A stretch of DNA of 34,268 nucleotides from Mangrovicoccus sp. HB161399 (GTDB lineage: Bacteria; Pseudomonadota; Alphaproteobacteria; Rhodobacterales; Rhodobacteraceae). This document shows, piece by piece, positions 16,161-24,944 of this stretch; position 1 is the stretch's first letter; the number at the start of each line of letters is the position of its first letter. The position numbers were made by a program, and so were the translations under genes. Location of the stretch: contig NZ_JAATVU010000063.1 of assembly GCF_013184745.1 (NCBI RefSeq), positions 1-34,268 on the forward strand, read 5' to 3'. The notes beneath the pieces were generated by a model. That model had not been told where the DNA came from. It saw only the letters and a list, made by a program, of their open reading frames with translations, and did not search any database.

Positions 16161-17759
16161 TCAGAACAGGAAGTCGCTCTGGTCCAGTTCGCCCAGCTGC
16201 AGATCCTCGAAGGTCAGGACATTGCCGCCGCCGAAATCGATCACCACGTCGCTGCCCTGCTGGACTGCGGCTTCCGCCACGTCCTCCCAGCCTTCGACCC
16301 CTTCGACCTCGAGGCGGACGCGATCGGTGCCGTCCTCGAAATCCGTTACGGCATCGGCGCCCTCGGCGAAGACGAAGACATCCGCCCCGGCCCCTCCGGT
16401 CATGGCATCATTGCCTTCGCCGCCATCGAGCCAGTCCGCGCCCCAGCCGCCGATCAGCACGTCGTTCCCCGTGCCGCCATTGGCCTCGAGCGCGATCGAG
16501 CCCGCCTCCAGCGCGCTGGCATCGATCGTGTCGTCGCCCCCGAGCCCGTCGACCACCAGCTTCTCGGTGTTGGAGATCTCAAGCGTGAAATTGCCCAGGT
16601 TGGTGCGCTCGAACTCGACGCCCTCCGCGGTGCTGCGGATCTCGAAGGCGTCCCCGGCGGTCTCTGCGCCGTCGACCTCGGCGGTGTCATGGCCATAGCC
16701 GCCATCCATCACATCCGAGCCGTCGCCGTTGTCCCATTCCATGATGTCGTTGCCTAGGCCGCCGCGCATCGTGTCGTTGCCCTTCTCGCCCTCGAGCACG
16801 TCGTCGCCCTTGCCGCCTTCCAGCACGTCATCCCCGGCCCCGCCGATCAGCACGTCGTCGCCGTCGCCGCCATCTGCCTTGAGCGCGATCGAGCCAGCCT
16901 CAAGCGCGCTGGCATCGATCGTGTCGTCGCCGCCAAGCCCGTCGACCACCAGCTTCTCGGTATTGGAGATCTCCAGCGTGAAATTGCCCAGGTTGGTGCG
17001 CTCGAATTCGACGCCCCCGGCAACGCTGCGGATCTCGAAGGCGTCCCCGGCGGTCTCTGCGCCGTCGACCTCGGCGGTGTCATAGCCGAAGCCGCCGTCC
17101 ATCACGTCGGACCCGTCGCCGTTGTCCCATTCCATGACGTCCCGGCCCAGGCCGCCGCGCATCGTGTCGTTGCCCTTCTCTCCTTCCAGCGTGTCGGCCC
17201 CGGCGCCGCCTTCCAGAAGGTCGTCCCCGGCCCCGCCGATCAGCAGGTCGCTGCCCGCGCCGCCAAGCGCCCGGAGCTCGATCGAGCCCGCCTCAAGCGC
17301 GCTGGCATCGATCACGTCGTCGCCGCCCAGGCCGCTGACGATCAGCTTTTCGGTGTTGCGGATGTCCAGCGAGAAATTGCCGAAATTGACCCGCTCGAAG
17401 TCGATCCCGCCGTCGGTGCTGCGGATCTCGAAGACATCGCCGCTGCCGTCGGAGCCGTTTGCCACCGCGCGGTCGAAGCCCTCGCCGCCCTCCATGACAT
17501 CGGAGCCGTCGCCATTGTTCCAGACCATCGTGTCCGCACCTGCACCGCCCAGCATCACGTCGCTGCCCTTGCCGCCGATGATCGTGTCGCCGCCGCTTTC
17601 GCCGGCCAGGACGTCGTCGCCGTCGCCGCCCTCCAGCAGATCCGCGCCGCTGCCGCCAGCGACGACGTCATTGCCTTCCAGCGCCTCGATCACGTCGCCT
17701 TCCGGGCTGCCTGCCAGAACGTCTGCGTCCACGGTCCCGACAATGTTCTCTCCAGCCAT
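16161..17759 (-). CDS. RTX calcium-binding repeat protein, probable type I secretion substrate
   Basis: A very acidic 532-residue protein made of glycine/aspartate nonapeptides (GGxGxDxLx) that fold into calcium-binding beta-rolls, as in type I secreted toxins, enzymes and adhesins. After an N-terminal RTX block (residues 15-57) come three 131-residue modules. Each combines RTX repeats, a WxNGDGSDVM motif (Trp at 80, 211 and 342), an FEIRS...FER.N.GNF...NTEKL strand-rich segment and a GLGGDD.IDASALEAGSI motif. The C-terminus (DFEDGTDRVRL to LTFEDLQLGELDQSDFLF) matches the usual uncleaved secretion end. There is no N-terminal signal peptide and no enzymatic domain. The ATG at 17759 follows GAGGAGA. 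No ABC/MFP/TolC exporter genes are in the window. It stands alone among pseudogenes, with its own terminator. A structural, S-layer or adhesive role is possible. Confidence 0.9.
   Translation of the reverse strand: MAGENIVGTVDADVLAGSPEGDVIEALEGNDVVAGGSGADLLEGGDGDDVLAGESGGDTIIGGKGSDVMLGGAGADTMVWNNGDGSDVMEGGEGFDRAVANGSDGSGDVFEIRSTDGGIDFERVNFGNFSLDIRNTEKLIVSGLGGDDVIDASALEAGSIELRALGGAGSDLLIGGAGDDLLEGGAGADTLEGEKGNDTMRGGLGRDVMEWDNGDGSDVMDGGFGYDTAEVDGAETAGDAFEIRSVAGGVEFERTNLGNFTLEISNTEKLVVDGLGGDDTIDASALEAGSIALKADGGDGDDVLIGGAGDDVLEGGKGDDVLEGEKGNDTMRGGLGNDIMEWDNGDGSDVMDGGYGHDTAEVDGAETAGDAFEIRSTAEGVEFERTNLGNFTLEISNTEKLVVDGLGGDDTIDASALEAGSIALEANGGTGNDVLIGGWGADWLDGGEGNDAMTGGAGADVFVFAEGADAVTDFEDGTDRVRLEVEGVEGWEDVAEAAVQQGSDVVIDFGGGNVLTFEDLQLGELDQSDFLF
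16410..17588 (-). repeat. Three tandem 393-bp modules inside the RTX gene
   Basis: The coding sequence repeats with an exact 393-base period (131 codons; residues 58-188, 189-319, 320-450). The second and third modules are very similar at DNA level, including third positions, over the stretch coding GDAFEIRS, FERTNLGNF, NTEKLVVDGLGGDDTIDASALEAGSIAL. This points to recent unequal duplication or gene conversion. Confidence 0.85.
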
Positions 17760-17984
17760 ATCACGTCTCCTCGTTGGCCAATGGACAGCACCACTGCGGC
17801 GCTGATGACCCTTGGTCGGAGGGCCCTGCCGAACGGTTCAAAATAATTTCCGCCTGTCCGCAGCGGTCCGCGGCCCGGGGCAGACCGCCCCTGCCGAGGC
17901 CTGCGGATGGCGTGTCTGTCCGCGCCCGGGCCGGGCTCCTCCGCCAGCATCCCGTCGATCCCCGCCGCCCCGGGGACATGGTCG

Positions 17985-18795
17985 CATGCCGGAGACGCGA
18001 GCGCAGATCCGTTCGGCCAGGCGCCGCTGGATCAGCGGCCCCCAGGCCAGATCGCCCGGGAGAATGCGGTTCCGCACATCGGGCCGCGCCAGGACGCTCA
18101 CGCAGCCGACGGGTCCCCAGTTCCCGGATCCTCTCCCCAAATTTCCCGTGGCCACGGCATCGGCCCGCGCCCGCTGCCTGCGGATCGCGGCACGGAGCCG
18201 GGCTTGCCGCGACAGGGTGCTGTCGGGCAGGCAGATCGGCCATTGCAGCGCGAAGGATATGGGGATCTCGGACCCGCCGATCTCCGCCAGAACCGGCGCG
18301 CGGATCATGCCCATCCGGCAGGGCGGTTCGGGCACCGCGCGCATCGTCTGGCCCGGCACCACGCTGATGGCAATGAGCAGACCCATCCGGTCCTCCTGCC
18401 GACCGGCAAGCGGCCTCTCCTTGCCGCAGGAGGCCGCCTCGATCCGGTCGGCGGCGCCGACCGCGCGGAGATGACCGAACAGATCGGGGACGGGCGTATC
18501 CACGAGGCATCCCATCGCGCCGATGTGCAGCACCTTTCGGCCATGTGCTGCGACAGCGCCGCGCGCAGCCGGTTGCCGTCCGCCAGCCAGCGTTCGGCCT
18601 GGCACGGCAGCGTCCGGGCGGCCATTGCCAGCTCCGCGCCGGCCGCGCGGCGCACCATCTGGCCTGCCCCCGGATCGGCCTCCGGCGTCGCTGGGCGCAA
18701 CGGATGAAATGTCCGGCTTTTCCGCAGCGCCGCGGATCGAGCCTCCGCGCGCGCGCCGAAAGCATGGATGTCGCTTCGGAACTCAGCCTTTCCTG
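17985..18795 (-). pseudogene. Probable broken gene of unknown function
   Basis: Two overlapping minus-strand frames read like one protein joined by a frameshift near 18540-18560. The first part contains DIHAFGARAEARSAALRKSRTF, WLADGNRLRAALSQHMAE; the second contains VLHIGAMGCLVDTPVPDLFGHL, GLLIAISVVPG, SFALQWPICLPDS, and SGNWGPVGCVSVLARPDVRN. Composition is far more protein-like than the surrounding noise frames. I do not recognise the family. It faces away from the deaminase remnant on the other strand. Confidence 0.4.
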
Positions 18796-18925
18796 GCCGC
18801 TCCCGCCTGTCAGCATGCGCTGCATTTTTTCGCGCGCCTGTCACCGATGTATCAAAACCTTCTCGCGCCTCCATCCCCCTACCCTCGCCGCATTTCGTTC
18901 CAGAACGCGGAGAGAGGCCCTGGAA

Positions 18926-19585
18926 ATGGGCCTGCACCACCTGCGCGAGACCGTCCGCATCGCACGGGACAGCCCCGAGGCCGGCAACCACCCGTTCTGC
19001 GCCATGCTGGTCGGGCCGGACGGCACGGTCCTGCTGCCGCGCGGCAACGGCCTCGGGACCGGCGGCGCCACCGGCGATGCCGAGACGACGGTCGCCCGCA
19101 GGGCGAGCCGTCTCCGCAGCCCGGAATTCCCCGGGGCCTTCACGTTCTGCACTCCGGTGGAGCCCTGCTGCATGTGCCCGGGCGCCTGCGACCGGGCGGG
19201 ATTCGGCACCGTCGTCTGCGGCATGACCGAAAGGCGCCTCGCCGTGCTGGCCGGCAACAATCCCGGGAACCTTGCGCTCTACCTGCCCGGCTCGGCGGTC
19301 TTCGCCGCCGGGCGGCGCCAAGCCGGGATCCGCGGCCTCTTCGCCGGGACAATGGAAGAAGCGGCCGCGGGCCATCTCGGCTTCTGGCAGCGGCCACCGC
19401 CAGTGCGGCAGGGCAAGAGGCCATGGCAGGCAGTGCCCTTGTCCGGCGCGACCGGTCGGCGGCACGGGCGTGGGTGGGGGGCCGGACCTCATGTTCGCCG
19501 CGGCGCTCCTGTACGTGCGGGCGATCCAGCCCGGCGTCCTTGCCCTGCCAAGCCGCCGGAGCGCCACGGGGCGGCCAGGGTCTAG
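18926..19585 (+). pseudogene. Decayed nucleoside deaminase (CMP/dCMP deaminase fold)
   Basis: Resembles zinc-dependent nucleoside/guanine deaminases: HHLRETVRIARD, NHPFCAMLVGPDG, the second zinc motif EPCCMCPGAC, and the C-terminal GHLGFW. The first zinc motif, normally HAE, reads DAE (GDAETT), so the zinc-binding His is lost. The reading frame runs about 65 residues past the usual FW end with no homology, suggesting a lost stop or frameshift. The frame remains open, so a divergent protein cannot be fully excluded, but catalysis by the known mechanism is not expected. Confidence 0.65.
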
Positions 19586-19759
19586 GGCGTTGCGCCGGAT
19601 GGCGGCAAGCCGGCCGGACGCGGCCAGTCGATGCGATCGATCTGTCCCCGTCATTCGGGGCGGCTGTCGGCCCCTCAAGGTGCGGGCGTCCGCTGTCCGG
19701 CCGGTACGGCGCCACTTTGCGCTCCCGAACCTCCGGGAACGTGCCCCGGAGCAGGAACC

Positions 19760-20579
19760 GCCGCCGCGGGAATGCATTCGGCGCGCCGCCGCCGGAGCAC
19801 GGTCGCCCCCGCCAGCGGCAGCAACGCGACCCGCCGCAGCGAGAGCGGATCCGGTTGCCCCGGAAAGGCCGTCACGCCGATCGGAACGCCGACGGCGCGG
19901 CAGGAGCAATCCCAGGTCGTGACCAGAGGTGCGGGTCCCAACCGGCAGGCAATGCGGTTCCGAAGCACCCGGCCAGCATGGACAGGCCCGGAATCACCGT
20001 CACCCGTCACCCGTCACGGGATGTCGTCGGCAGGCTGCCATGTGGCGGCAGCCTCCGGCCCTTAAAGTCGCGCAGCGCCGCCGAGGCAGACCGCGGCCAG
20101 GCTACCGGCGCGAGGGCAAACGGGTTCTCCCCGCGGCTCCGGCGGCGGGTCGCCCGCATCCGGCTTCGGCATTGGCAGCACACCGCCGGAGCCGAGAGCG
20201 ATCCCGTGCCGCCGGCACGGTCCCCCCAGAGCGTGCGGAAAGCAGCGTGGCGGAAGGAGGGACCGAGAAATACGTCGCGGCAGCGACGCTTGGCAGAGCA
20301 GGAGGCTCGACGCAGCAGCAGGCCGCAGGAGCCCCGGCCCGGGCGCGACGCCCGGAGGGACGCCGCCCGACAGCACAATTTCAGCGCCCCGGCGCGCGCT
20401 GGCAAGGCGAGGCAGGAGTGCAGCAAGATAAACTGCGCCAGCGGCACGTCCGGCAACGCCGCCTTGATCGCCGCATCCGCGGCGGACCGCGACAGGGTCG
20501 CGAGGACCGTCAACGCCACGGCAGACACCGCCCTGTCCTTCCATCGCTCCGCGTGGCGGCCCCATGTGCGATCTCCCAT
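19760..20579 (-). pseudogene. Broken EamA/DMT-family transporter
   Basis: The N-terminal helices start at ATG 20579 (AVSAVALTVLATLSRSAADAAIKA, then PLAQFILLHSCLALPA). Later segments continue in other frames, and the C-terminal end is seen as PDPLSLRRVALLPLAGATVLRRR near 19800. Multiple frameshifts and substitutions of hydrophobic helix residues break it. It is divergent from the LysR remnant at 20683, the usual arrangement for DMT exporters. Confidence 0.65.
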
Positions 20580-20682
20580 CTGGCAGGTCGGACGCTATTG
20601 CGTGCGAAACGCACGGGAACCCGGATATTCAGGACATGCTGGCGGCATTTCCGGACAACGGCAGCGCATGGAACCGGCGGAC

Positions 20683-21398
20683 ATGGCCAGCGTCGATGAC
20701 ATCCGGCGGAGATCGCCGAGTCTGGGGGCTTCACAGGGGCAGGCAGGCGGCCCGGCATTCCGAAGTCCACGGTGTTCCAGAGGATCGCGCAGCCCGATGG
20801 CCAGCCCGGCCTGCTCCTGCCGAACCGCTCGACCTGCCGCACCAGCCTGACTGGCGCATCGCACATCCAACTGGACTATTCCTGGCGCGTGCGGGCCGAA
20901 GCCGCCGCGGCCGGGACAGCCATGGGCAATCACAGGGAACAACCTTTCGGCCGGTTCCGGATCATCTGCCAGAAGCGGCGACGACAAATTGCATGCCGGA
21001 AGCCCTAGGCGCCTTCCCGGCAGAATATCCGGGGATCGCCCTCGATCTGCCGACAACGTCCCGCCGGCATCATCGCGGATCGCATCGACTAAGCCGTCCA
21101 GGCCGGCACGGCATCCGGGCAAAAAGTCATCCTGCGCCTCGTCTTCTCGATCCGGCGGACGCACCCGCGCTGTGTCAACAGCGCCGCCTCCATCCACAGC
21201 CCGGCAGCCTTCTCGGACACCGCAGCCGGATGCAAGATGCGCGGGCGGTCTGGCGCTGGTCCGGCGGAGACGGGATCTGCAGGCGCCGTCCGGCCGCGGC
21301 AATGGCATCGGGCACGATGGGCTACCTGCTGCAGATGGCCATCGCGCGGCGGCATCGCCCGTCTGCCGGACGACATGTGCTGTCCCGGCTTGGCGTAG
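20683..21398 (+). pseudogene. Broken LysR-family regulator, cut by an IS
   Basis: The start MASVDDI at 20683 is followed, in shifted frames, by clear LysR landmarks. These are the helix-turn-helix remnant (AESGGFTGAGRRPGIPKSTVFQRI, LLLPNRSTCRTSLT), the linker (WRVRAEAAAAGTAMGNHREQP), the effector domain (PEALGAFPAEYPGIALDL, then VILRLVFSIRRT) and GIARLPDDMCCPGLA near the end. The left end of the IS remnant begins right there (21399). Just beyond its right end (22071 on) a frame reads [14 protein letters not shown], which resembles the missing C-terminal LysR strand. Several frameshifts and a stop exist besides the insertion. Confidence 0.7.
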
Positions 21399-22067
21399 CA
21401 GTGTGCTGAAACAGGTAGGCTGACGCCTTGTCGATCCTGGCAGCGCAACCACTCGGCTTCTTGTTGCCGCACATCATGCAGCAGGGAGGCGACGCTCTCC
21501 CTCAAATCGCCAGCTGCGGCGGCAAACGGACGAGGTTTGCCGACGCCAAGGTGAGTGAGGATGGAGCGGGACCGTACACGCTCGACGCCGCGATGGACCG
21601 TCTGTGCCGCGATCTCCACCGTCTTGGTCCAGACAAAAGGCCCTCGATCCGCTTGCATTGCCGCTGCGACGGAGCATGGACCGCGTGCCGCGTGGTGCGT
21701 CCGGCGATCGCCAAGAACTGCGCCTTCTGCGCGGCATAAGGGGTGATGCAGGCCGGAGGGCAATGGGCCACGGACCCTGCAGAGTCGCATGCCTTGTCGG
21801 CATCCAGGGTCGGAAGCCTCGTCAAGCCCGTCGAGTGGCGTAGAGCACCTCGAATTTGGCATCGAGGCTGGCGAGCGCGTTCGCCATGGCTCGCTGCACG
21901 GCCCCCCCCCGGAACTTCCGCAGCGGATGCCGGGCCGAGAGGCGCGCCTCGAGATCGACATGGCTGAAGAACGATCCGCTCGTCTCGTCCGTTCCGCGCA
22001 TGACTGTTTCCGCCGTTGATCCGCAGCGGATGAATCATGTCCTGCGCGCGACAATTTCAGCACCCTG
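21399..22067 (-). mobile_element. Second degenerate IS (DUF772/DDE transposase type)
   Basis: A 669-base remnant with short inverted ends: CAGTGTGCTGAAA at 21399-21411 and TTTCAGCACCCTG at 22055-22067 (12 of 13 positions match when inverted). Between them, on the minus strand, lies a broken transposase gene. No target duplication is obvious. It interrupts the LysR remnant. Confidence 0.65.
21502..22001 (-). pseudogene. Transposase remnant, IS5/IS1182-like
   Basis: From ATG 22001 the first 59 codons read [30 protein letters not shown] and [13 protein letters not shown], the DUF772 N-terminal domain of this transposase class, then stop. The middle of the gene is missing. Then TLDADKACDS, ITPYAAQKAQ, GRTTRHA and, in alternating frames, SQRQCKRIE, TKTVEIAAQTVHRGVERVRSR and ASANLVRLP mark the C-terminal DDE domain, ending at 21502. 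It is clearly inactive. Confidence 0.75.
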
Positions 22068-22365
22068 CCAGGCCGCCTGGAAGGCGCCGGCCGGCGGGGT
22101 CCGGAAGCCCCTCCGCACCGCCGGAGCGGCCGATGGGATGGCGGCCCGTGGCCAGGATGCCCCGCATCGGCACGTGCCCCGTGCAGGAGCGGCCCTTCCG
22201 TCCGTGCCGGAGCATGGATGCAACCCCGCGGCGGCCGCCCGCGGAAGAACGGCGGGGAATCCGTGCAAGGGACGGCGGCTTTCTCCAAGACCGCGCCCCT
22301 GCCTGCGCGCAGGATGCGGGACACCGTCCGCCGGATGCAGGGCGGGCCATGCCCAGGAGAGCAGG
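22068..22365. other. Short gap before the MFS gene
   Basis: Just under 300 bases. The first part probably continues the LysR remnant. The rest is GC-rich with no gene that I can support. The MFS ribosome site (AGGAGA) lies at its right end. Confidence 0.4.
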
Positions 22366-23562
22366 ATGGAACCGGACAGACATTCACCGGACGGCCCCGC
22401 GCCGCAGACAGGCGGGACGGAGCCGGCCGTCCCGGTCGCTGCCATGGCCATCGCCGCGGGCGCCGGGGTCGCGAACATCTACTACAACCAGCCGATGCTC
22501 GACCTGATGGCGCGGGATCTGGGTCCGGCCGCCGCGGGGCTCGTGCCGACCGTCACCCAGATCGGCTACGGGCTGGGGCTGTTCCTGCTGGTGCCGCTGG
22601 GCGACATGCTCGAACGCCGCCGGCTGATCGCGCTGCAGTTCGTCGCGCTCGCCGCGGCGCTGGCCGCGGTGGCCGCCGCGCCCGGCGCGGCCGTCCTGGT
22701 GGCGGCCTCGGTGCTGGCCGGCGCCGCCGCGACCGTCGCCCAGCAGATCGTGCCGCTGGCCAGCCACCTGGCGGCGCCCGCGCAGCGCGGGGCGGTGGTC
22801 GGCAAGGTGATGTCCGGCCTCCTGGCCGGCATCCTGCTCAGCCGCACGCTGGCCGGGCTGGTCGGCAGCGCCTGGGGCTGGCGGGCGATGTTCTGGCTGG
22901 CCGTGCCGATCGCGCTCGGCGCGGCGGCGCTGATGGCGCGCTGCCTGCCGCAAAGCCGTCCCGGGTCGGCGCCGCGCTACCGGGAGCTGATCCTGTCGCT
23001 GCTCCATCTCTGGCGCGCGCTGCCCGCGCTGCGCCGCGCCGCGGCGTCGCAGGTGCTGCTCTTCGCGGCCTTCTCGGCCTTCTGGACGGTGCTGGCGCTG
23101 CACCTGGCGCAGGATTACGGCCTCGGCGCCGAGACGGCCGGGCTGTTCGGCATCCTAGGCCTCGTCGGCATCTTCGCCGCGCCGCTGGCCGGACGGGTTG
23201 CCGACCGCCGCGGCCCGCAGGCGGCGATCGCGCTCGGCGCCCTCGGCACGCTGGCCGCCTGGGCGGTGTTCGGTGCCTGGAGGGCGATGCCGGGGCTGGT
23301 GACCGGCGTCATCCTCCTCGACCTCGCCGTGCAGGCGGCGCTGGTGTCGAACCAGCACGTGATCTTCGCGCTGCGCCCCGAGGCGCGGGCGCGGATCAAC
23401 ACCATCTTCATGGGGCTGATGTTCCTCGGCGGCGCGGCGGGCTCGGCGCTGTCGGTGCTGGCCTGGCACCGGGCGGGATGGGCCGGCCCGGCCGCGCTCG
23501 GCCTCGCGCTCGGAGCCGCCGCAAGCGCCCTTGAGCTCGCAGGCAGGCGGCGGCCGTCATGA
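22366..23562 (+). CDS. MFS transporter (drug/metabolite efflux type)
   Basis: A 398-residue inner-membrane transporter with about twelve hydrophobic helices. [18 protein letters not shown] in the first helix region is typical of a widespread Bcr/SotB-like MFS branch. The loop 2-3 signature appears as LGDMLERRR, and the equivalent in the second half as [10 protein letters not shown]. The ATG at 22366 is supported by AGGAGA five bases upstream; longer frames upstream run through the decayed IS/LysR sequence and are not credible. It stands alone and converges with the minus-strand operon ending at 23629. Substrate unknown; proton-driven efflux of a small molecule is the usual family role. Confidence 0.88.
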   Translation: MEPDRHSPDGPAPQTGGTEPAVPVAAMAIAAGAGVANIYYNQPMLDLMARDLGPAAAGLVPTVTQIGYGLGLFLLVPLGDMLERRRLIALQFVALAAALAAVAAAPGAAVLVAASVLAGAAATVAQQIVPLASHLAAPAQRGAVVGKVMSGLLAGILLSRTLAGLVGSAWGWRAMFWLAVPIALGAAALMARCLPQSRPGSAPRYRELILSLLHLWRALPALRRAAASQVLLFAAFSAFWTVLALHLAQDYGLGAETAGLFGILGLVGIFAAPLAGRVADRRGPQAAIALGALGTLAAWAVFGAWRAMPGLVTGVILLDLAVQAALVSNQHVIFALRPEARARINTIFMGLMFLGGAAGSALSVLAWHRAGWAGPAALGLALGAAASALELAGRRRPS

Positions 23563-23610
23563 GCCTGCGTCCCGCCTGCCCCGGGGACCGCAAGGCCCGG
23601 AACAGGCAAC

Positions 23611-23627
23611 GGCCGCGCGCGGCGGCC
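23611..23627. terminator. Hairpin between convergent genes
   Basis: GGCCGC-GCGCG-GCGGCC forms a 6-bp GC stem in the 66-base gap between the MFS stop and the cupin stop. It could end transcription in both directions; no long T-run is present. Confidence 0.45.
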
Positions 23628-23628
23628 T

Positions 23629-23988
23629 CTAGCCGTAGGTGACCCAGAGCTTGCGGGTCGGCTCGATCACCCGCCAGACGCCGCGGAAGCCCGGACGCAT
23701 CACGAAGGTCGACCCGGCGCGCAGCGTGACGGTTTCGCTGCCGCCTTCCTCGGTGATCTCGGAATGGCCCGAGACCACATGCATGAACTCCCAGGCGTCC
23801 TTGACCACGTGCCAGGCGCCGGGGGCGACCTCCCAGACGCCGGTCTCGACCTTGCCGTCGGGGCTGCGCTCCAGATCCCAGGTCAGGTTCGAGGGCGCGC
23901 CCTCGATCACCCGCTCCGCCGCCGGGCAGCCCGCCGCGGCGGGAACGCCCGGCTCCTGCGCGTCGATCACCAGGTATTTCGGCTCCAT
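23629..23988 (-). CDS. Small cupin-domain protein
   Basis: A 119-residue single-domain cupin of the DUF861/EutQ-like group. The conserved barrel motifs are visible: GVWEVAPGAWHVVKDAWEFMHVVSGHSEI, then LRAGSTFVMRPGFRGVWRVIEPTRKLW. The usual HxH metal motif is weak: the first motif offers one His (FMHVVSGH), so metal binding is uncertain. The ATG at 23988 follows AGGAGG at a good distance. It is the last gene of the eight-gene operon, 11 bases after the hydroxyacid dehydrogenase. Such cupins are frequent next to PuuB-like oxidases; whether it is an enzyme, isomerase or sensor is unknown. Confidence 0.82.
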   Translation of the reverse strand: MEPKYLVIDAQEPGVPAAAGCPAAERVIEGAPSNLTWDLERSPDGKVETGVWEVAPGAWHVVKDAWEFMHVVSGHSEITEEGGSETVTLRAGSTFVMRPGFRGVWRVIEPTRKLWVTYG

Positions 23989-23999
23989 GTTCCAGCCTC

Positions 24000-24944
24000 C
24001 TAGTAGCCGCGGACGCGGTCGCCGAGCGGCGTCGGCGCCTCGCCGCGCGCCATCCGGCCGATGTTCTCGCTGACCGCGACGCCGCAGATCGCGGCATTGC
24101 CGTCGCTGCCGATATGCGGGGTCAGGCGCACCTTCGGATGGGTCCAGAAGGGGCTGTCCTCCGGGACCGGCTCGGGGTCGAAGACATCGAGCGTCGCGGC
24201 GCCCACCTGCCCGCTGTCGAGCGCCGCCAGCAGGTCCTCTGCGACGAGGTGGTTGCCGCGGCCGAGATTGATGACGGCCGCGCCCCGCGGCAGTCGCGCG
24301 AAGAGGTCCGCATCCAGCAGCCCGACCGTGTCCGGCGTCGCGGGCAGCACCGAAACCAGAAACCGCGTGCGCGCCAGCATCGCCGACAGGCCGTCGGCGC
24401 CGCTGAAGGTTTCGACGCCGGGGATGTCCTTCGGGCTGCGCGACCAGCCCATCACGGCGAAGCCGAGCCCGGCAAGCGCGGCCGCCGCTGCCCGTCCCAT
24501 CTCCCCCATGCCGAGGAAGCCGACCGGCAGGGCGGCCTTGTCGCGGATCTGCAGGAAGCGCCAGGCACCCTCGGCCTGCTGCGCCGCCGCCACGTCCATC
24601 TGGCGGTAATAGTGCAGCACCGCATGCAGGACATAGTCGCGCATCTGCTCGCGGGTCTTGTCATGCATCAGCCGGACGATCGGCACCTCGGCAGGCAGCG
24701 CCGGATCGGCCAGGATATGGTCGATCCCGGCGCCCATCGAGAAGATCGCCTTCAGGTTCGGCAGGCTCGCCATCAGGCCCGGCGCAGGCTTCCAGACCAG
24801 AGAGAAGCCGATCGTCGCCGGGTCGTAGGCCTCGCCCTCGGCATGGATTTCCAGATCGGGCATGTGCGCCCGGAGCGCGTCGCGATAGGGGACCGGGTCC
24901 TCGCCCGTGGCAGCGATCAGAAGGGCGTTTGCGTCAGACGGCAT
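24000..24944 (-). CDS. D-2-hydroxyacid dehydrogenase (GhrA-like glyoxylate/hydroxypyruvate reductase)
   Basis: A 314-residue NAD(P)H-dependent reductase that interconverts 2-oxoacids such as glyoxylate or hydroxypyruvate with D-2-hydroxyacids. It shows SMGAGIDHI in the substrate domain, the nucleotide-binding GFLGMGEMG, then WSRSPKDIPGV, the catalytic Arg in INLGRGNHL, the catalytic Glu in DVFDPEPVPEDSPFW, and the catalytic His in TPHIGSD. The ATG at 24944 is preceded by AAGGAAAG and overlaps the end of the dual-ATPase gene by 11 bases. In this operon it probably handles a 2-oxoacid released from the imported compound. The GhrA-like label is by motif resemblance. Confidence 0.88.
   Translation of the reverse strand: MPSDANALLIAATGEDPVPYRDALRAHMPDLEIHAEGEAYDPATIGFSLVWKPAPGLMASLPNLKAIFSMGAGIDHILADPALPAEVPIVRLMHDKTREQMRDYVLHAVLHYYRQMDVAAAQQAEGAWRFLQIRDKAALPVGFLGMGEMGRAAAAALAGLGFAVMGWSRSPKDIPGVETFSGADGLSAMLARTRFLVSVLPATPDTVGLLDADLFARLPRGAAVINLGRGNHLVAEDLLAALDSGQVGAATLDVFDPEPVPEDSPFWTHPKVRLTPHIGSDGNAAICGVAVSENIGRMARGEAPTPLGDRVRGY

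Noticed and set aside
22130-22260. Faint resemblance to an HxlR-type regulator (PVQERPFRP) before the MFS gene
   Set aside because: Only one short segment fits; no helix-turn-helix or neighbouring motif could be found in any frame.
21856-22365. An upstream extension of the MFS frame by about 170 codons
   Set aside because: It runs through the transposase and LysR remnants, lacks hydrophobic or conserved character, and a good ribosome site marks the ATG at 22366.
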